DNA of 64,000 nucleotides from Halichondria panicea (taxonomy: Eukaryota; Porifera; Demospongiae; Suberitida; Halichondriidae). Every line of letters starts with the position of its first letter. Positions within the stretch are counted from its first letter, which is position 1. A program made the position numbers and the translations under genes. Under the pieces are notes generated by a model, which had not been told where the DNA came from, did not search any database, and saw nothing but the letters and a program-made list of their open reading frames with translations. The DNA lies in assembly GCF_963675165.1 (NCBI RefSeq), contig NC_087388.1:434001-498000 (forward strand). Reading direction: 5' to 3'. Below are positions 58,596 to 64,000 of this stretch, piece by piece.

Positions 58596-60614
58596 ATGCC
58601 TTATTCCAACAACCCCACCATTAAAGTGACAGAGGCGACTTCTGAGAATGTCAAATTCATCATTGAGAACACAGACCTGAGGTAGCTCACATTCATACAC
58701 GTACCTAGTGCCTAACTATGCGTATTCTCGCAAGCCAGACATTTCCTATTTTTGGGTCTGGCTTCCATGAAACTATATAAAACGTACCAGTAGATTTTAA
58801 ATGTGTGCACGATCTGTTTTGCTACAGTGTTGCCAACTCTTTGAGGCGTATCTTTATTGCTGAGGTTCCTACAGTTGGTAAGTCCCCTAGTACTCTCATT
58901 CAAAGCCCCTCCCCTAACATCCTTATGTCAACGTACAGCTATTGACTGGGTACATCTCATCAGCAACTCCACTGTACTTCACGATGAGTTCATAGCCCAC
59001 AGAGTGGGTGAGTTAACCAGAAATTAAGCGAGTAATAATAATTATATATACCGTACTTATTAGTTAATAACACAGGCAGGACTAACTACGTACGCAAAAC
59101 AGAAACGATGCTATATGAACGTATATGAACGAAAATGTCCAAATAAAGTATATTTAGAGGATGGTATTGTCAGTTTGAAATTCAACATTATTTGATGGAT
59201 TTACAATTATCAGGGTTAATCCCGCTGACGAGTGATGAGATCGTGGAGAGGCTACAATACTCTAGAGTGAGTTATATTGAAATAATTAGTAGTCGTTATC
59301 AGTGAGCAATCAAATATAATATTATCCACATGCACTTTTTTAATGCAAATATTCACCCTCTATAATTATAGGACTGTACATGTGCAGACTTTTGCCCTGA
59401 ATGTGCTGTGGAGTTCTCATTGGACGTCAAGTGTACGGATGAGAGCACACGCGCCATTACCACGAGGGACCTCAGTTCAACCAATCAGCAGTGTGTGCCT
59501 GTGAGTGTGTGGGGTGTGTGTGTGCCTGTGTGCCTGTGTGCCTGTGAGTGTGTGTGTGGGTGTGGGTGTGTGTGAGTATGTGTGTGGGTGGGTGGGTGTG
59601 TGTTTAGAAAGAAACCTTTTGTGTTTAAATCCAAAATTTGTTGGGGCCATAATTTGTCATTTTTCGGCCTTGGACCATGGGCTATAATCCATGCTATTAT
59701 TTTACCAATGGTAATTGGTAAATTCTAGCTGTCATCTCCCAAAAATAAACATCGATAGTACCATTTGAAAGGTCTCTTTCTAAGCTTTTCAGTTGAATTG
59801 CATTCCAAAGTGGAAATTCAGAACAGAAGTGCATTCACAAACACAACTCTTTCACTGCAGATAACGTCACGGCCTCAGGAAAATGAATCTTCAGATTATG
59901 GACTCACTGACGGTCAGTTAATTTTGATAATCTCTTAGAGACGGTTGTCATAGTGATCTTATTTCCTTGTACATAGACATCCTTCTGGTAAAGCTCCGAA
60001 AAGGACAGGTAATGATGCCATGAGACATTTTTATAATTATTGTCTTGGTATTTGAACATTTTAACTTCTTTCTCTCATTTTAGGAGTTGAAACTAAAGGC
60101 ATATGCTATCAAGGTGCGACTGACACACCCTCACACACACACGCACCCACACACACACGCACCCACACACACACACATCCACACACACACACAAACACAT
60201 ACACACGCACACACATGCACACGCACACACACACACACACACACAAGCAGTACTGTATCTGTTGTCTTTCCTGTAGGGGTTTGGTAAGGAGCATGCCAAG
60301 TGGTGTCCCACGGCGGGGGTGGCTTTCGAGTACGACCCGGACAATGCCCTCAGGCACACCACCTACCCCATACCCAAGGAGTGGTGAGTTGCTGTACACC
60401 TGGGGCTATTATTATAATAGACTTCTCTCTGTCTTATTGAGTTATAATTGAGTTTTATAATTATATATTGTGTTTTGCATACTGTCAGTTGATGTATGTT
60501 ACTAATTAATCTTGAACTGCCGCACGTTGCTCGGTGCACGAAACTATTTATCTAGATAGAAACACTCAATCCTCCCACACACACACACACACAGCACACA
60601 CAGCACACACACAC

Positions 60615-60657
<43 letters not shown>

Positions 60658-61145
60658 CACACACACACACGCACACACACACACGCACACACGCGCGCAC
60701 ACACACACGCACACGTCTGATGTAAATCTATTGCAATCTCTATAATTATAGCTATATTTGACCTCTACTCACCCTCCTCCCACGCACAGGCCTAAGAGTG
60801 AATTCACAAGCCTTGAGGAAGACCAAGGTACAGTATGAACGTCATGGCTACCAGTATAGCTATGATTCATCGTTTCGTCATTTCCATCCTCCCCAGAACA
60901 AGCCCCGTATGACTCACAAGCCAAGCCATGCAAGTTCTATTTCAATGTGGAAGTAAGTTTTACCATTATATACCGGATAGCAACACTATTACCCCCCCCT
61001 CCCATTCTCTCCCCCCCTGCAGTCATCGGGTGCGCTCAAGCCTGAGAATATTGTACTGTCTGGACTAAAGGTACTTAAAGAAAAGTTGAGCGACTTACAA
61101 GTCAACCATCAACACGAGATGGCCTCTGATGCTCTGGCCATTTAG
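58596..61145 (+). CDS. POLR2C: RNA polymerase II subunit RPB3
   Basis: Twelve exons (58596-58681, 58828-58877, 58939-59007, 59214-59266, 59372-59500, 59861-59912, 59977-60008, 60084-60113, 60277-60383, 60790-60827, 60897-60952, 61023-61145) encode 274 aa (human 275). It starts [20 protein letters not shown], has the zinc site C88-T-C90-x3-C94-x2-C97, [20 protein letters not shown] and [18 protein letters not shown]3 is the alpha-like subunit that pairs with RPB11 in Pol II assembly. Two introns contain long (CA)n tracts. Two exons are only 30 and 32 bp, so automatic prediction may miss them. Confidence 0.97.
60119..60249. repeat. (CA)n tract in POLR2C intron 8
   Basis: An interrupted CA repeat that begins six bases after the exon 8 donor and takes most of a 163-bp intron. 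A second tract fills 60577-60716 in intron 9. Confidence 0.9.
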
Positions 61146-61385
61146 ACAATACGTATGTAACGGACAATGAACCTTGAACTCTGATCATGTCTCACGCTCA
61201 GTGATTTCGTTAATTTTGTTGCTTAATAATAAAACACTCTTTAAAATTTGATGAAAATGTCAAAAATTGAACACATGGAAAATATCAATGTTGCCCTCCC
61301 AGCAGGCAAAAGTTCATTGTAACTATGGCTACCGTCTATGTAATAACTGTCCAGTAAAAATGTGTTGTGTAATGTACGTAACATT

Positions 61386-63835
61386 TCAATTTAATGCTGT
61401 CATAGTTGAGATGACACAGACAGTGATGAGAACCACCAGTATCAATGTGGCTATTGCTGACACAGGGGCAGGGGGGCAGCCATTACTCACTCCACCTGCA
61501 TTGTGACATGATACAATCAATAGTGAACACTTTTAATGCAGACGATACGTATATACCGTTATAATTATGGTTGATTTTAATCAATAACTTTAGTTTCGTT
61601 GGTCCAATAACATTATTGGTCGTTTCTTTAGGATGGCCATTAAAGAGGGGCTCCTATAATTAATAAAAACACAGTCCTCTCACCTTGTTGAATGTTGACA
61701 CTAATGTCGGGAAGTCCTGTCGGGATCACCCCCTCTCGACTCGTATCCATAGCAACCCGAGTAGATTGCACGCCCACACTCGACGACGGACCAATCATCG
61801 CAAGTGGCGTTGAAGTAACACTGGGCAAAGGAGTGGACTGCACATACACTGTACTTGTTGCAACTATTGCAGACGTCAAATGTACAGTGGACATTTGCGA
61901 GCTAGAAGGTATAATAACGATCTTTTTAGAGCTGGTCGAAGTTTGTCTGAAATCAGTCGTCATTGTAACAATATCTGTACTTGTTGCAACTATTGCAGAC
62001 GTCAAATGTACAGTGGATATTTGCGAGCTAGAAGGTATAATAACGATCTTTTTAGAGCTGGTCGAAATTTGTTTGATATCAGTCGTCATTATTGTGCTTG
62101 TAACAATATCTGTAACATCTGTAGTTGTAGTTGTGCGTGGGGGCTCCGATGGTGTGGGTTGTGGTCGCGTGCTCGTAGTGATCAAGGGGTTAATGGGGAG
62201 GGACGAGCAGTTGTCATGGTTACTCGTCATTATGTCACCTGGAGTGTGAGGGAACATTGATTTCTAAACTTTCATATGTGCAATTCCGTACACAATTTAT
62301 CGTAATTATATATTATTATAGAGGATTAGCGGAGCATTTTGTAGCTTTTTAGCAATTACATGCGTTAATTAATTAATCGGCTTATTTCGCCTGATACATG
62401 TATATACGTAGTTCAAATTCTAATATTTCACAGTTGAAAAGTGGTCTACAACAGGCAAATAATTATTGAAGTATACAAAAGCCAAAAAACACACAAACAC
62501 ACTGCACGAACCAAAAGAACGTATCATGCGTACAAAAAGAGATGCTGCAACTATTAAATGGTAACAGTTATAAATGTCATGAATTGAAATAAATTATGCT
62601 ATTATATAAATTGCTATTCAGAGATAAGAGTTACTAACATCCGCTATTGGGAAAAGAAATGAGCGCACCAGATTGTTTGTTGAAATGAATTGTAAGACCT
62701 TCCATTTCGTCCCCATCACATTCCTTCGCTTCAATGCACACTATATTCCAAACAGGATCTAGTGACACATCAGCTGAGCTGTACTGCCCGCTATCACCTG
62801 TACGAAGGAACACAGAGAGTGGTTCGTAATCACTAGGGGGGGGGGGCAACTCATACAGCTAGCCTCGTTCCCAGGCCGTTTTTTTCTCTTCTCTATTGTA
62901 TTAAACGCTAACTTCTGTTTTATTAAAAAAAAATCCCCGGCCTGAGAACGAGACTAATACTAGAGCATACACGATAGTAGGCAAATTTTAGACTGCTCGT
63001 ATATTATATAATGCTTAAATACACAGTGCATGCAGTGTTCAAGTTTACCAGAGCTTAGTTAGCTGAGGTATATATGCATGATGATGTCATTGAAATGGCA
63101 GTAATAGTTGCACATACATACGTACGTGTATACATAGCTTTAGGTAATAACTAGTTGCAGCTGCTGTTTCAACTTACAGGGAGTGGGTCGGTTGTTTGTA
63201 GTGCAAGAGAGGGCTTCGTATACTCCATTGAAATTAAAGGACACGGTGAGCAAAGCTCTGTTTTTGTCGAAGGTAATTCCGTCACTTGTCAAATACAGTC
63301 CGCAACTCATAGGATCGAGGAATATTTCAAACCGCCTTTTGAAAGTCACCTCTTCGCTCAAACCCTTGTTAACAGTGATTCTTATCTCATAGCGGGCAGG
63401 TAGTAGATCGGTCGCGTTGCACAAATATGATCTTGTATAAGGATTGAACACTGTAAAGAAAAGTAATAAATTATTATGTTAGTACTGTAGCAAGTTTGTA
63501 TAATAGTCATGTACATTATTCCCTGGGGCTACATGTACAATACTGATGTAGTTAGTATACTCACTGCTAACAGGTACTATCGAGTTATCGTCAATGTTCA
63601 CCAGCTGACATTCGACTGACTCCGCCACCTTGCTCGTTTCAAATATCACTTTCACGGTGTCGCCAAAAATTAGAGGACTAATGGTAGGCACGAAAATCTC
63701 AATGGGGCGAAGTTCTGTACAGAGATAATTATCATCAGTTATAGAGACGTCCTATTAGGGGGTGTGGTCATGTGACTTACCAGGGGGTGGTTTAACAATA
63801 TCCAGCTTCCAGCCAAGATACTGGTGAGTAGCACA
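61386..63835 (-). CDS. Mucin-like single-pass membrane protein, 3' part
   Basis: Partial gene, 5' end beyond the window. Minus-strand exons are 63835-63781, 63714-63565, 63450-63178 (or 63174), 62832-62639, 62238-61684 and 61495-61386. Upstream exons encode cysteine-containing beta-type extracellular segments (TVKVIFETSKVAESVECQL; PARYEIRITVNKG), family not recognised. The 555-bp exon is a Ser/Thr/Pro-rich stalk with a 38-40-residue unit (STSSKKIVIIPSSSQ.STVHLTSAIVATST) present twice. The last exon has a transmembrane helix (IATLILVVLITVCVISTM) and a cytoplasmic tail of only a few residues. I infer an O-glycosylated surface receptor or adhesion protein. The junction between 63178 and 62832 does not keep frame with the best donor (the weaker donor at 63174 does), so a small exon may be missing. 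Confidence 0.75.
62865..62960. mobile_element. Hairpin element, TAGCCTCGTT family
   Basis: AGCCTCGTTCCCAGGCCG and CGGCCTGAGAACGAGACT form 18-bp inverted arms around an AT-rich centre. It is related to the hairpins before the TPPP genes and lies in an intron of the membrane-protein gene. Confidence 0.65.
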
Positions 63836-64000
63836 CTGTATGGGCAGTAGAGACATGTTAACATTAACAGTCGGAATAACAGTAATTTTATAGCTAAAAT
63901 ATGCATAATAGTCCTAAAAAGACAACTTATGATGCTCTAAGCTTATGTCCTCTCAAATATAAAACAATCTCATTTTCAAAACATGCACCACTTATATGTA

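Noticed and set aside
61692-62249. Plus-strand frame of 185 residues antisense to the stalk exon
   Set aside because: The minus frame joins a transmembrane exon and upstream exons with matching phases; the plus frame has no such support.
1-64000. LTR elements, retroviral or Polinton remains, LINEs
   Set aside because: No reverse transcriptase, integrase, capsid or terminal-repeat pattern was recognised in either strand.

Overview
This window looks like nuclear DNA of an early-branching animal, most likely a demosponge. It carries animal-type genes cut into many short GT-AG introns, with genes a few hundred bases apart. Many (CA)n/(GT)n tracts and short palindromic TA-flanked elements are also present. 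The sponge assignment is inference; the gene calls rest on conserved motifs and on exon chains whose reading frames I joined by hand.

Layout (introns included): 33-1738 (+) 3' end of a formin with a C-terminal PH domain; 2147-3588 (-) UBE2V/MMS2; 4152-8147 (+) fatty acid 2-hydroxylase; 8379-11143 (+) DCAF4-like WD40 protein; 11483-27008 (+) rotatin (39 exons, 2222 aa) with a tRNA-Thr(AGT) on the opposite strand of one intron; 27333-31571 (-) alanine aminotransferase; 32112-44370 (-) DDX27 RNA helicase (18 exons); 44522-47361 (+) long coiled-coil protein; 47698-48449 and 48934-49963 (+) tandem TPPP/p25 genes; 50208-50963 (-) RTRAF; 51318-55496 (-) a fusion of a CDP-alcohol phosphotransferase and an HxGH cytidylyltransferase; 55718-58406 (+) SLX9/FAM207A; 58596-61145 (+) RPB3 (POLR2C); 61386-63835 (-) 3' part of a mucin-like single-pass membrane protein.

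The most unusual region is the 6.3 kb intron 13 of DDX27 (33264-39604). On the opposite strand it holds a small cluster of genes built from repeated BAF (barrier-to-autointegration factor)-like domains. One has two domains (34240-34782), one has two and a half with six copies of a 39-bp repeat in the coding frame (37719-38603), and there is one decayed fragment near 36110-36300. Flanking DNA is duplicated with them, so the cluster grew by segmental duplication inside a host intron.

Other themes are tandem repeats seeded on splice sites (FA2H exon 4 donor, rotatin exon 25 donor and exon 19 acceptor, alanine aminotransferase), repeated use of (CA)n tracts as 3' splice sites, several families of TA-flanked MITEs, and close head-to-head gene pairs (DDX27/coiled-coil 151 bp; fusion enzyme/SLX9 221 bp; UBE2V/FA2H 563 bp). 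Most genes are housekeeping (ribosome biogenesis: DDX27, SLX9; transcription: RPB3, RTRAF; ubiquitin: UBE2V, DCAF4; lipid: FA2H and the fusion enzyme; cilium/centriole or microtubule: rotatin, TPPP), with no operon-like logic. I saw no LTR retroelement, Polinton, CRISPR array or prokaryotic feature.
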